64,000 bases of DNA, taken from NCBI GenBank assembly GCA_018340805.1, contig JACMZG010001911.1:35489248-35553247 (forward strand). The letters run 5' to 3'. This DNA is from Microvelia longipes (Eukaryota; Arthropoda; Insecta; Hemiptera; Veliidae). The notes under the pieces are model-generated. The model ran no database searches. It was given only the letters and a program-made list of their open reading frames with translations, and was not told the origin of the DNA. Shown here in pieces: positions 33,483-46,544 of the stretch (positions are counted from its first letter, which is position 1; each line of letters begins with the position of its first letter). Position numbers and translations under genes: made by a program.

Positions 33483-34675
33483 TAAACCAATTTAAATGGT
33501 GTAAAAATGACAGGGAAATTAAACTCGATAATTATTACCATACTTGACTGATTGATTCACTCATCACTAACAAGAACCTAATTGCTGAATCCTCTTCATT
33601 AGCTAATCGGTGACTTCCTTCCTACTGGCTATCCTATCCAAGAGATATTTCTTTTGATTAAATGTAAAACATCCAACTTATTTCTCAGACAAATAGCAAT
33701 ATTAGATATGATACAGACATAAGCAAAATGTTTGAGAATGATGACACCCTAATAACTGAATATATTAATATAATCTACATAAAACAATAACTTTAAGAGT
33801 GAGATTTAGATAAGATAAAAAAAGAACTTAATCGTGATGCGATGCGTCCGTTTCTACAAATAATTCAGCAAATCAAATAATACCTTTCTCTTTATCCATT
33901 TTCATAAAAGATCAAATACACTTACAATCATCGATTGTTAGAAATAAAGGACAAGAAAATTTTATATTAAGAGATGTAAAATAGTGAACTTTCACAGAAT
34001 CGTGCAACTTGTTTACTCTTTATAAGACCACCTTGTACTCGCCTCGGCCGTTCTCCCGTGTACACTTTTTTCAAAATGTCAAGTCTCTTGCGCCAAAATC
34101 ATTTCACAACTCTTTATTTAGAACAAAAAACGTAAAAGAATTTATTTATACCTTTTAATACCTTTATGACTTCTCAATTTCATGCCTTTGACCTGTAACT
34201 TATTCAAATTGATCCAAATTTGAAAAGATGTTTTGAAATATCAATAAATCAAGCCTCAGAGATCGTGATTTATTTTTATAAGTATCATGAAATAATTTTA
34301 CAAATTGAGGACCATATAATGAACGAATTATAAATAATAGATTTCATTCAATAATAATTTTACTCATTTTATCATCATAAATTCAAAATATCATAAAATC
34401 GTTTTCCCTACAAAACATTTATTTTATACAAGGTTGCTGTTATTTTGAATTCGTCGCATTGAAGAAGCAGTAAACATACGCCTTATTTCCCCTTAGAAAA
34501 AAGATTTAAGCCTTTGCAAGTACTTACTTTATTTCATATCCTCCCCTATTTTATTCTTTGTGTACCAGCACTACGTATAAGTAAGAGGGGCTGACATCAA
34601 ACAAGTATACAATTATTTATGCCTTTGATGTCACTCAAGTAAAAGTTTTTTAAAAATGACTCATTCCTTGTTGGC
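33483..34675. other. no feature recognised
   Basis: AT-rich, no supported feature. Confidence 0.4.
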
Positions 34676-35300
34676 TCCTTTTTACTTTGCCCTGTTTATA
34701 CCGTAGGTATATAGAAAAAGTATTGTGTTTACAAAAAAAATCGAAACCGGAATGACTCCTGAACTATCCGTTTCAGGGGTTATTAAGACCTCCTAAGTGG
34801 TTTTTACAAAGTTGTCTGTCTGTATACGTGATCTAGTATACGGGTGTGTGTTTGTGTGTCTGCTATCATCGTATCTCCCACAGTACTTATGCTAGAGAGT
34901 TGAACCTTGGTACAAAAAATCAATATTTGGGTCTTATTGTGCTAACAGGAAAATATTTTTTATGACATCATTGGGGTCATCATGCGGGTGCAAAGTGAAC
35001 TTTGCAAAAAAATTAAAACATTTTAAAACGCAACATTTTATTGAGTTGATGTTTTTGCAGACATGTATTTATATGTGAACAACATATGTGCCAAGTTACA
35101 TCTCATTATCAACATTAGTTCAATTTTCATGGAATGACTTGTATAAGTTTGAAAAAAATTGAAAAATAATCCAATTGAAATTAAATTAAATATAAGAATA
35201 CCTTTAGGTAATAATTAAGTATAATAAGTTTCCTTTAAATACGGCAAGTATATTTACAGGTTTCCTTTGGCTCATAAAAGTTAACATACTTCCGGATGTT
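34676..35300 (-). repeat. R1 repeat copy, long
   Basis: Inverse orientation: TATACCGTAGGTATATAGAA, TCGAAACCGGAATGACTCC, TATGCTAGAGAGTTGAACC, then the diverged central part to about 35300. The TGACGTCA position has decayed (ATGACATCATT). Confidence 0.7.
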
Positions 35301-35846
35301 GAAGTATTTAATTAAATTATTTATTAATGCTCCATTACTTATTAATTCTAAATGTATAAAATGGTTAATTATAATATTTTAGGTATAAGAAAATGTATTT
35401 GAACGATTATAACAAGAAAATTATTATTATGCATTATCGAGATGGCATTTATGAAATTAATATAATTATTATAAGCCTTTAGATCCATGTAAAACTATTT
35501 AATTATATTATGAGAATTGATAATCAACTCGTTTGTTTTTTACTAAACAAAATTTGTCCAATAGATCCGTGTTTACCCACGTATGTAAATGAAACAAACT
35601 TATTTAGTTTACGAAATAAATAATAATGTGTATCATTGTGTTCAAAAAATAGTATATGAGACTATTGCATGACGTCAGAACTGGATACTTGCATTGTTAC
35701 TGTATTGCTATCATACAATATTTAAATTTATAATAGTGGGGGAATCAAAATATTTAAATACGACAGGAACTAATAAAAAAATTAAATAATGGCGGGTTAG
35801 CACACCGACTATGTAAGGATGGCAACATAAAAGCAAAAAAATATGT

Positions 35847-35962
35847 TGTTGTCAGGTTGGCAGCATTACTTAGTTGCACCAGTCAACCGGCTTTCGTGTT
35901 TTCAGTGGAATTACATTGTGTTTACGGTCCTGTGCTCCTTCTATACATAGTATTATTCTAAG
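35847..35962 (+). mobile_element. solo end of the 541-bp TIR element family
   Basis: Matches the arms of the element at 60742-61282: GTTGGCAGCATTACTTAGTT, ACCGGCTTTCGTG, and ending TAGTATTATTCTAAG. No partner arm was found upstream. Confidence 0.75.
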
Positions 35963-37159
35963 TTCGTATTCAAACCATTCAGTCATTCAAATAAATATAT
36001 TAATTAAGTTTTAAATAAAATAACAGTTCTTAATAAATTAAAAGAAAATATTTTATTCTTTTTATTATATAAAATTTATTTATTATATAAAAAAATTAAA
36101 AAAAAACCAAACTTAAACTTGTTCTAAATAAAAATTAAACACTAAAAGTAATAAGTCAAGGCCTGTGAGAATGTCATCCAGTTGGAATGGTGACCTAGAA
36201 GAAACGAATTTTTTGTTTATGTATGCTTAACTTGTTCTAACATCAGCGAAAATCAATGACAATTAAACAAATCCTTTCACAACAGTATTAATTCAATAAT
36301 ACCAACTACTGTAACTGTGGATTTAAAAGTTTGAGTTTAAGTTGAAGTAAACAGTTTGAAAAAGAAGTGTGTTTTTTTTACTGAAATAACTACTTCGTTC
36401 GCACGAGGGGTTTGGAAGGAGGTTCAACTCCCTTAAGGGATCAAGCCTAACTGTACACACGGTATTTTTTAACCTAAAATTTTTTGGTTCAGGCAAAAAG
36501 CGTCCCAGAGATATAATTGCTAAGATCTAGGATCTTAGCAATTAGGGGGGGGGGTAAACATTGGGTTCGACTCCTGCCAAACCCCGCGTGTGAGCGAAAT
36601 AAATATATCTAACCAAATAAATAAAGAATGAAATTTGATCTCCGTTAAGTTTATTAGCTATTATTAACTACGTAATAAAATATTATTACACGAAATTTTT
36701 AATAATTATGAATAAAATAATATAAAAGGAATATAAAATAATATAAATAGGGTATACATCTTTGACGTAGACCCTAAAACTTTCTACAAAAATTTAGTAT
36801 ATGAATGTAATGATAAGTGTCTTAAAGAAGAACATCAAGGTAATGTAATCTTTTACAGGAGGTGATTTGTCCCCACGAAAATATAACAATTTTAATCGTA
36901 ACCTTAAAAACTGGATTATATCTTTATGATTTATATCATAGATTGGCTAGGATAAAAACATTAATTTAATAGAGTAAGTAGTTTTTGATGCAAGATAAGA
37001 AATAATGAAAAAATATAAACCTCTCTATGATAAAATCATAAAGACAAGGTTAGTTAAAATGATTACCACTAAAAGAATCATAGTAGTGCATTTAATATTG
37101 TTAATACTTTAATTAATTTGTCTAAACAACTAACGTAGGAATAAGGAAACGTAATGTGT

Positions 37160-37358
37160 TCACCCTAAAAATCTATATCCGAGGTTTCATCATAATTATC
37201 CGTTTCATGACGTTCTGAGTGATTTTTATCATGCTGTCTGAGTGTGAAACTTAGATCATCATGAGAGTTGAAACTTGACTCGAAAATCAGACTTTGGTTG
37301 TTTTTGACTGGTTGCGCTATCCGGAAGATGACATTTTTCATGTTTGACCCCCCCTATT
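37160..37358 (-). repeat. diverged R1-like fragment
   Basis: CCGAGGTTTCATCATAATTA and GAGAGTTGAAACTTGAC resemble R1 in inverse orientation. It is similarly placed next to the sequence that also follows R1 at 47130-47400. Confidence 0.4.
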
Positions 37359-38108
37359 TTTTCTGAGTTATCAAAAATTTAAATAAATATTAAAAATAAA
37401 AAATTTGACTGATTGAATTGACATTTTACAAAAAATTACATCTAAAGGCGGGAAATCGATCCACAAAATTTCACTTTGATATTGGTCGCCATTTCAAAAA
37501 CATTGACTCTTAAAATCTTAAAATTTAAACGGCCTTTAAATTTAATTTTTTACTGCTTTTCGACAAACGGCATATTCTCAGATAGTAAAACTCACAAATC
37601 AGCACTGGAAGTTCCATAGGTGGAAACTATGGACTGATTAAAAAAACAAAGTTTTGTAAATTATTGGTTAACATATATATCTTTTGGTGCGACACTTAAT
37701 ATTATTTATAAAAGTTTGTTTTCATAGTTATTTTATACTTTTTTCTGAGTTATCAAAAATTTAAATAAATATTAAAAAAAAAATTTGACTGATTGAATTG
37801 ACATTTTACAAAAAATTACATCTAAAGGCGGGAAATCGATCCACAAAATTTCACTTTGATATTGGTCGCCATTTCAAAAACATTGACTCTTACATCTTAA
37901 AATTTAAACGGCCTTTAAATTTAATTTTTTACTGCTTTTCGACAAACGGCATATTCTCAGATAGTAAAACACACAAATCAACACTGGAAGTTCCATAGGT
38001 GGAAACTATGGACTGATTAAAAAAACAATAAGTTTTGTAAATTATTGGTTAACATATATATCTTTTGGTGCGACACTTAATATTATTTATAAAAGTTTGT
38101 TTTTCATA
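37359..38108. repeat. 382-bp tandem duplication
   Basis: The block starting TTTTCTGAGTTATCAAAAAT at 37359 is repeated at 37741 with very few differences to about 38108. The near identity points to a recent duplication or an assembly artefact. A 66-codon frame exists only in the second copy. Confidence 0.9.
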
Positions 38109-40164
38109 TTCAAAATCGTGACGTTTTACCGAATAAAATTAAAATTATCAACTCATTTGATGTATTGATAAATGTAGTACTAATATTCTCATGAAGTACT
38201 ATATATTGTAGAATTAGGTTGTCAAATATGATTACAGGTCTTCAATGAATTCGTGAATATGATATAAAAATAAAACCCGTATTATTTGATTGAATGCCTA
38301 TCTACTGTATTATTTTTTTAAGTTTTGTTTAACCTATGACTATAACACACTATAACACTGGGTGTCTAGTAACCTAAAACTTCTGTAGTCGAGCGTTGTG
38401 AGACCAAATTAATACGACCTTAAGATAGACTTAAGATAATTATGACAATCTGAGATCGAGCGAAGCTGGTTAGAAATTGTTACACCCTAGATATCGGATA
38501 ACCACACTACTCTGAGGTCGAGTGCAACGAAATCGAAGTAATTTACCGTAAGATCTTGATAATCATGTCATCCTAAGGACGAGCGAAGCGAGTCTGAAAT
38601 CGCGCAGAAAAGTATCCATATACCCTGTACCCAGTTCTTTTTATCACGTCATACATTTTTCTCAAAAAAGACTTCGTATCCTCCGCAGCATTTCGCTTTA
38701 TGGCAAGTTTAGATTTGTTCTTCTATCTACTCATAGGTCATGACGATAAAATTAAGTTAATTGCGAACACTTAGGATGATCTGATTAAGCTGGATTCGGT
38801 CTCGTTTTAGATTACATACGACTTTAAAAGAAGACTTTCGCTTTGTGGGCCTGCATGGCTTGCTATGGCCTTTGGGCCACTTTTTAACCGACTATCTAGG
38901 ATAGTAAGCTAACCTAACCAAGAACAACAAAAAGTAGGAGGCGTTGAAATTAAAAACAAATAAATTAAATTTTTAACATGTTCTTTATAATCAGTGACTC
39001 TTTTGCTGGACAGCATCCCCTATAAGAGCTAAAGTTGACACAAAATCACTAATTTAGTTATTTAAAATAAATGTTACACCAACTGTGAAGAATTAAAAAC
39101 TAAAACAAATGTCTCATTTTCAAAACCACATAATTGTCATTGGTCAAACCTATCAGATATTAATCGAGGATCAAATTACGCGATTAAGACTCACACTCAC
39201 ACTACCATAACGAGTATTTATAATAACCATAATAAGCCGAATTACCTACTTTTTCACAATTGATAAATCCTTGATAAACTCATTTTTAAGAAGGACCATA
39301 TCTCGGTCGTGGTTAGATATGAAAACTGAATGAAATTATTATTTCGGTGAATCGTCCTTGACTAGAAAGGAAAACAAGCGTAACAAAACACTTGTGTGAA
39401 ATGTAACGCAACCTTGCACCGTGTTATCTTTTACTACTTCGATGATCTGCTACATCTTATTATACTATTGTTAGAATGAAGAGTATTAGGATTATACCAA
39501 GTATATAATTTATTTTATACAAATGCTACTTGTACGTTTGGTTATTTAACAAAGTATGCGGCATATTTATGTAAATTTTAAGCAATAACATAATACATAT
39601 GCTTTTACTTTCAATGTGTAGTTCCCATGCACTACATTAACTAAACCAGACCTTTTTAGCTTTGCGCCTCCTTTGAGAACTGATTAAAGTTTGCGTAACC
39701 CCCCTCCTCCCCCCCAAAGTCAAAAAGTTGGCGTAGTTTATTTATTTGCTGTGCATAGTAATAGGCATAGATTATATACTAGAGGGGGCATAGCCTGTTT
39801 CAACACATTGAGAGTCTTGAAACATCTTTTTGGGGCTCTCAGGGGCTCTGTGTAATCTATTTAAAACCTCCCTCCAGAGTGAGTTACGGTTATATATCAA
39901 TGTATTTTATCTTCTCGCACATAGTTTGTGTTTTCATTTGTATTTTTAACGTTCTACTGAGTATAAGTTATTGTAAGTTTGTACTGATAATTTGATTATA
40001 TTTATGAACGAAGGGGGCCAGATTACTTTTTCAAAATTTAACCTATGGCCCCTCTAGTAATAATATCTCTATGGTAATATGTGTATACTAAGTTTTATAA
40101 TTTAAAAATAAAAAAACCTCCAAAATATTTTTAATTTGTATAAAAATTTTTAATTATTGCTAAG
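38109..40164. other. no gene; short R1-like fragments near 38440-38640
   Basis: Only decayed fragments such as GACGAGCGAAGCGAGTCTG (38579) recall the R1 5' part. The rest is AT-rich and unrecognised. Confidence 0.4.
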
Positions 40165-40398
40165 TCATTATTGTGGGTCAAAGACGACATGCATATTTCA
40201 ATAACACATATTCATTAATTATTGCTTCAAGTTAGTGAAACTTAAAGCAATAATCAATATGTGTTAATAAAATATATATGGCGTCATCAACCCACTATAA
40301 TAACTAAATTAGCACTCGATCACTTTCGAACGTTTTCTAGGGTTAGCACTTGAAACTAACGTTCAACTCGAAAGTGATCAAGTGCTAATTTAGTTATT
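40165..40398. repeat. two adjoining palindromes
   Basis: The first palindrome (about 40165-40305) has arms sharing AATAACACATATTCATTAAT-type sequence. The second has arms 40299-40334 and 40358-40398 sharing TAACTAAATTAGCACT and GATCACTTTCGA. They overlap at the AATAACT end, like back-to-back foldback elements. Confidence 0.8.
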
Positions 40399-40791
40399 AT
40401 TAATTTATTAATTCTTTGAAATTCCGCTACGTTCTACAAGGGGGGGGGGTTGAAAACCACTGCTCAGTAAAGCTAAAAGATAGCTATAAGCTTTTATGGC
40501 TGAAGGGCCTCTTGGCCGCGCCTCTGTGTCGCCGCTTTGGGGCTACATGGTTGTTGTCCTATATAAGTGTGCCATATTACAAGTTCATATAAGTGGCATA
40601 TTGCCACGATATACTATGACATAACTAATGATTCTAAAGTTTTAGTACTATCAGTGGGTTGTAGAAGAAATAGCGTATATGAAGCCAGGGGCTTAAGGTT
40701 GGACGCTTGAATGATTAGATTTGTTGAAAAAAATGAATACATTTTTCTATATGTACTAAAATGTCAAACATTTTAAAGCAAACCATAACTA

Positions 40792-41104
40792 AAAATCGGG
40801 TTCGGGATACCTTTGAACTTTTCCTTATCATTCCATCCTCCTACTTCAGACTCGCTTCGCTTGTCCTTAGATAGTAAATCTGAGGAAGAATTGCAGCTCG
40901 ACTACAGCGGTAGACTGAAGTTTCTCTAGCATAGATACACCAGGAGCTACGATGACAACAGACCCACACACAGACATAGACAGACAAATCTAGGCCTTAA
41001 AAACACCTGAAACGGATAATTTCGGTGACATCCCTGTTTCGGAATGTTCACAAACACAATACTTTTCCTATATACCTACGGTATAAAAGAGGAAAGGTAA
41101 AAAT
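40792..41104 (+). repeat. R1 repeat copy, internally deleted
   Basis: Has the R1 5' end (ATCGGGTTCGGGATACC), the GGAGCTACGATGACAACAGA block and the 3' end TACGGTATAAAAGAGGAAAG. The central TGACGTCA region is lacking. Confidence 0.75.
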
Positions 41105-44100
41105 TGAAGCATTATAGTTTACTTGACACCACTCTTTTAGAATAGGACACGGTGGTTATAAAAATTTCAATATCTTATATTAGATATTGAATAACTTGTT
41201 GAACCAAACAGCTTAAATTTATGTACAATTACTTTCTGTTGAGAAGTACGAAACATCTCATTTCTACACTATAACGCTCATATATTCTCATAAATTAAGA
41301 TTAATTTATTGTGCTTTTTTGCTCACATAGTGATAAGAATAAACACAATTTTTCAATCCCTCTTTTTTCATTATCAGATTAATTTTTTTTTTCAAAGAAA
41401 TTAAAAACTTCTTTATTTCTTGTTGACTGCTTAGAACAGTTAACATATCTAGATAGTTATAATTCCTTTGTACTGTGTGATAGATGATGTGAAATTATAC
41501 CTTTATTCGTAGTTTAATTTTAAAAATGTTAGATCTAGAAGAGTAACATTTCTCAGGCCGAATTAATATTCTTTTCGTGTAATATCATACCGCTAGACAC
41601 TGTACGCGTTTGTTATCTAGTATGCCCTCATCTCCTGAATTCCCAAATCAAGAACATTTTCTAAATAAAAGGTAAACTTTAATATATTTTTATACGTAGA
41701 TCTACAATCATAAAATCAGAGGAACATGATATACAGTTTAGTTAAAATAAATTAAAACACAACAATTTGTTGATGAATTCTTTTTTTCAAATTTAGCGAA
41801 TTTATTTTTTGTACTTCAATAATTTTGTGTTTTATTTTATAAACATATTATATTTTATTCGAATAATATTGGAGCAAGATAATTCTTTAAATGTTCAACT
41901 AAATAAATATACCAAGTAATTTATTAGGTGCTTAAAACATACAAAAGTTTAAATACATTTAAATTATAAATACTTTGCTAGTGAAACGAAGTTCGCGCAA
42001 AGACCTTATGTTTAGCTAAAGTAAAGTAGTTCATTCTGTCCAACAAAGAATAATGTACTGTTAGTGAAAAACAAAAGATACTTGAACAATAAAACAAAGG
42101 TTAGAGATACTCCATTAGTGTAGAATTTATTCTACTAGGAGAAGAAATCATATTTAAGTTTAACATTTAAAATACACTATTTTTGCCCTACACTTAAGTT
42201 GTGTGGTAATGATCCCTATTTAGAGTAGCGGCGGTTTTTTTGGTTAAAAAGGAAAGTGATTCTAGAAAAGAAAGTAATGAGATCGAAAGGGGGAGGGGTT
42301 GAGTTAATTTTATGCTTGTTTAAGCTGTCATGAAATTTTCTCTGTTTCCCTCTGAAACAGAGTGAAACATTTCAGATGCACAAAAAATAAATACTTAAAA
42401 AAAGGGTATAACATGGTTCAGGACTTTCGAAAAAGGTCTCTACCCCTAGTAAATAAACTCTTGAGAATTCAAATTGATCAATATAACTTAGATAACTATT
42501 ACCCAAATATAGTAATTTTAAAATAGATAAGCTATAGAATACCGTAATATGGCCAATTTTGGAAACAACATTATATCTTAAAAAAATGTATATTAATTTA
42601 AATTTATTCTAGTAATTTTTTATAAAGTTTATTGTTTGACATATATCATAAATTTTTGTTCGTAACTACAAGAAAGAAATATCTTTAACAAAAATCAATA
42701 ATATATGTCGAATAATAGCGTGATAAAAAATGTATGATATTAGTTTTATTTTTTCTAGGATTTAATAAGGTTTCCAGAATAGGCAATATTACTCTATTCT
42801 TAGAGTAACTTTGCTTTACTAACTTAACTTTTTCAGTTACCAAAAGAAATAACAAAATTATCATATTTGGGTGATTGTTACCAAAATAATTTTGATCAAG
42901 GCAAGTTTTTTAAGCAAGAGACACATTTTTAATATTAGGTTAGGAGGCTATTTTTTTACTGCTCCGCGGAACGAACAGAGGAGGTAAATATTTAATTTTT
43001 CCTACCGAAGGGTATCCTAGGGTATCCTGGATGTTCCGGGGGGTATCCCCACCCCGGTATCCTTAAAAGAAACCCTAGCTGTTACTGTTACGCTTAAAGC
43101 ATTCACTATATCTGATAATTATTTATTTGAACTGTAATCAATATTTGAATACACAACTATTCATGTTTTGTAAAACTCGGTAGTATCAAATGATGTATGT
43201 AATCAATATGTTAACTAAGACTATAACCTGAAATAAAACGCACGTGGGGTCAAGGGTCAGAATATAAATACTTACCCTTTAACTATCTCAACCATTAACC
43301 ATGGAGGCTACACATCAGGTAGTTGACGAGGAAATTTCAAGTTATCATTTGAAACAAATATTACGTATGTTAGTGAAGTTAAAGAACCTAAAGACTTAAT
43401 AAGTTTTTCATTTATAATTAAGATTGCGACAAAAAGCTTTCTATCAAAAATGTTATTAAAAGTATTTCAAATTAATTCTAACTTAATTAAGTTTATTATT
43501 ACATTGTTCAATGTGTATTAATATTTCTGTTGGTGTGCTATAATATAATTATTACAATAACCTAATTATTAAGTATATATTATTGTGAATTACTGACTTA
43601 TTATGACTGTAGGAAATAGCAAAAAAATAATGATAATTACTGAAACAGAATTGAATACTTAAAAATTCAAATTAATCTTAGTCTGTTTCAAGTAAAATAA
43701 AAAACTAAACGTAAAAAACACAAATCACTTTTTTTTCGGTTTAATGTAAAAAGTTAAAGGATTTCTCTTTTACATAGACTGATGATTTATAACAATAGTG
43801 CTTTAGGATGTTATAAACGCTGCTAATTACTATAAGATAGATAGATAATGAAAGATGACAGAAAAAGCGAAAAAACAGAGAAGTGTCGTAGTCAACGACC
43901 GTAACCAAGCTGTGGCAGCCCTGTTTCATGGTTCATAGGATAACATCAAACGGAATATTTCTTATACAGCAGACAAAACTTTTTACCGGTTCATCTATTT
44001 TTATGTTTTGTTTGGATTATTTTATACATTTTTCTTAAGCGTATCAGATAATGCAGTGCTTAGACTTTAATATTTAAGCTAAAATATAACAATATCAATA

Positions 44101-44389
44101 TAAATATTTTGATGAAGCAATAAATATACTTTTGGGTACACTGAAACATTTTGTATATAGTAATAGTACACCCGTTTCTTCGTCAGTAAAGACAGATCAA
44201 ATGGACTTCAATAATTTTAACAGGAGCCCAAAACATTTTTGCTGCTCCCTGGAGGAGAAGTTACATTATAGTTAACTTGTACCGTTTCCTTTCAATGAAT
44301 TTCTGAAGGGAATATAAGCTAATGAGATGAGAGTCATGAAGGGAGGAGGAGATGGTTTTTCTAAACAAGGTGAAGGCCCCATTGATCAA

Positions 44390-44393
<4 letters not shown>
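41105..44393. other. no gene recognised
   Basis: AT-rich. A short GGTATCC-rich patch with hairpin potential lies at about 43013-43065. No coding feature is supported. Confidence 0.4.

Positions 44394-44463
<70 letters not shown>
44394..44463. repeat. TA microsatellite
   Basis: Uninterrupted (TA)n of about 70 bp. Confidence 0.95.
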
Positions 44464-44466
<3 letters not shown>

Positions 44467-44681
44467 AGTTTACACAAACTCATAAAATTACTCTTTTATT
44501 GCATTAAATTAATTGTAACAGGAATTTAAATAACTAATAAGACGATATTTTTCAACCTTTGTGTTTTATGTTAATGATGTTATGAAGTGTTACTTTTTGT
44601 TTAAGATTAAACAAATTTTATCGCAGTTTAATATAAACCGTGTTTTATATTTTTAATAAAATATAACCAGGTTATCGATAC

Positions 44682-44685
<4 letters not shown>

Positions 44686-44751
<66 letters not shown>

Positions 44752-44800
44752 ATGTATGTATATTATTTATTTATTTATATATGTATACATATACATATAT
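44686..44800. repeat. TA microsatellite with TATG tail
   Basis: (TA)n followed by TATG/TTTA-type low-complexity sequence. Confidence 0.9.
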
Positions 44801-44950
44801 TGTTGCTGTGGTTAAAGCAAGGTGATTAAGGAGGTTTGGCTATGTTATGGAGAGATGAGGACTGTTTTCTGAGGCAAGTTAATGAACAAGACCGTCAGAC
44901 ATAAGACATACCTAGACTGCGATGGATGGACGGAGTAAGAAAAAACACCG

Positions 44951-44975
44951 ATAAATAAATAAATAAATAAATATA

Positions 44976-45031
<56 letters not shown>
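44951..45031. repeat. TAAA then TA microsatellite
   Basis: An (AAAT)n start passing into (TA)n. The open frames across it are artefacts. Confidence 0.9.
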
Positions 45032-45034
<3 letters not shown>

Positions 45035-46070
45035 TAAAACTCCACTCAGATTGGGTACTGAGGAGTTGTTTTAGTTTAAATATATATATAAATATATAAT
45101 TTAAAAGTGTAGCCGCTATTATTATACAAAGGGATATGTTTTTACCAATTATCACTTGGTAATAAACTTTAGATGTTGGTGGTCTTCTTTTATTTAACAA
45201 TGAAATAAATTGTTTTTGTACTGAGAGGTTAATAGTGTTTGACTATATCAATTCTAAGTGAAATGTTTATTGAGGTTATAAGTTAGGTTATCCGTTATGT
45301 TTAAAAGGTTATATTTGGTTAGTAATTTCTTGAGGTAGAGTTAAGACGTCCTTAAGATCTCCTTGGAGTGGCCGTGGATCGTCTACTCTTTATAAACTCG
45401 TATGTCCCACTCTTTATATTATTCTTATAATACTACAAGACCCGTTAACTTAGTTCCCTACTTTTACCTTTCTTAATTACAATCCTTCCATAATACCTTA
45501 AGACATCTCCTCCCACTTATTCTTTGAAAAGATGAGAAAAAAAAGAAAAAGTAAAGAAAATAATTATCATACGACACCTTCATATATTATTTTCACTTCT
45601 TTTATATTAAAAGTTATGCAGCAATATAATTGTCACTTTACTTTCTCCTTATAAAGACTATAATGAACCCAATCATAAAAAAAAGTTTACTACATTTTAT
45701 GCAAATATGCATTTGCAAGCTACGTTGCACTTTGATAATAATACTTATTGAAGGAAAGAATTTTTTTCTTTTGCATGAGCTTTCGAAATATGTATCAGAA
45801 ATTCGAGGTTTCAACTTTAAAATATTAACAAATAAAACAAAAAGGCGGATACTAAAATGACGGATAAAATCGGTACTAACTGAGAATTGTACTCTGTTAA
45901 GCATGATGAAGACACTAACAAAGTACAGTTCTATTATACTTAACTAAGTATTAACGAGCTTTTGACGCCTTTTGTTTATATGTTGTCATTAAATCATGAT
46001 ATTCAGTTAGTATATGAAATAGCGAGTTGTTTTAGGTAAATTATAAAATATTTATTTATGCAAGATAATT

Positions 46071-46242
46071 TTATGAGGTAGAGGTCAGAATGGTATAAAA
46101 ACACAAAGTTTGAGCTTTCGGCCGTAAGTTAGGCCTTCTTCAGAAGTACTTCTAAAGAAGGCCGAATTTCTTACTTCTGAAGGGAATTTACGGTCGAAAG
46201 CTCAAATTGTGTGTTTTTATACCTATCTGACCACCTCATATA
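46071..46242. mobile_element. inverted repeat carrying Penelope-type hammerhead termini
   Basis: Outer arms ATGAGGTAGAGGTCAGAATG (left) and its diverged complement (right), with inner arms sharing TATAAAAACACA and GAGCTTTCGGCCGTAA. Each arm contains a hammerhead-like core. The minus-strand copy is intact and the plus-strand copy is degenerate. This resembles inverted Penelope-like terminal repeats without the body. Confidence 0.5.
46105..46149 (-). ncRNA. hammerhead-ribozyme-like motif
   Basis: Minus strand: CTGAAGA (exact core, 46143-46137), A, stem II GGCC/GGCC closing a TAACTTAC loop, GAA, palindromic AGCT, C. The core and stem II are excellent. Stem I next to the core is weak (two A-T pairs before a mismatch). 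A degenerate partner lies at 46141-46210 on the plus strand. Confidence 0.6.
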
Positions 46243-46544
46243 ATTATCTTGTTTAAATAGTTTGGTCAATAATTTTATATTAGTTATATATATATTTATG
46301 GTTTAAATAATGTATTCGTGAAATCGCGCTGTCTATTCCATGAAATGACGATTGCGGGTCAGTAAAACCATACAAATAAATAAAAAAATAAATAAATCAT
46401 TTATTTTCTGTTAAAATATACATACAATGGTTTGTATTAACCTATTATTTATAATATAAAATTTTCTAACAAAAAAGGGAGATGTTCAGGGTGCACCCTG
46501 GTCTTCCACATCTCCTATATGTGTATTGAACAAATATATTATGT

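Noticed and set aside
36540..36600. tRNA-like B box (GGGTTCGACTCC) near a G run
   Set aside because: The T stem does not pair and no A box or acceptor stem is visible; at most a decayed SINE.
45630..45904. Overlapping 76- and 88-codon frames on opposite strands
   Set aside because: No motif, no splice context, AT-rich codons; chance frames.
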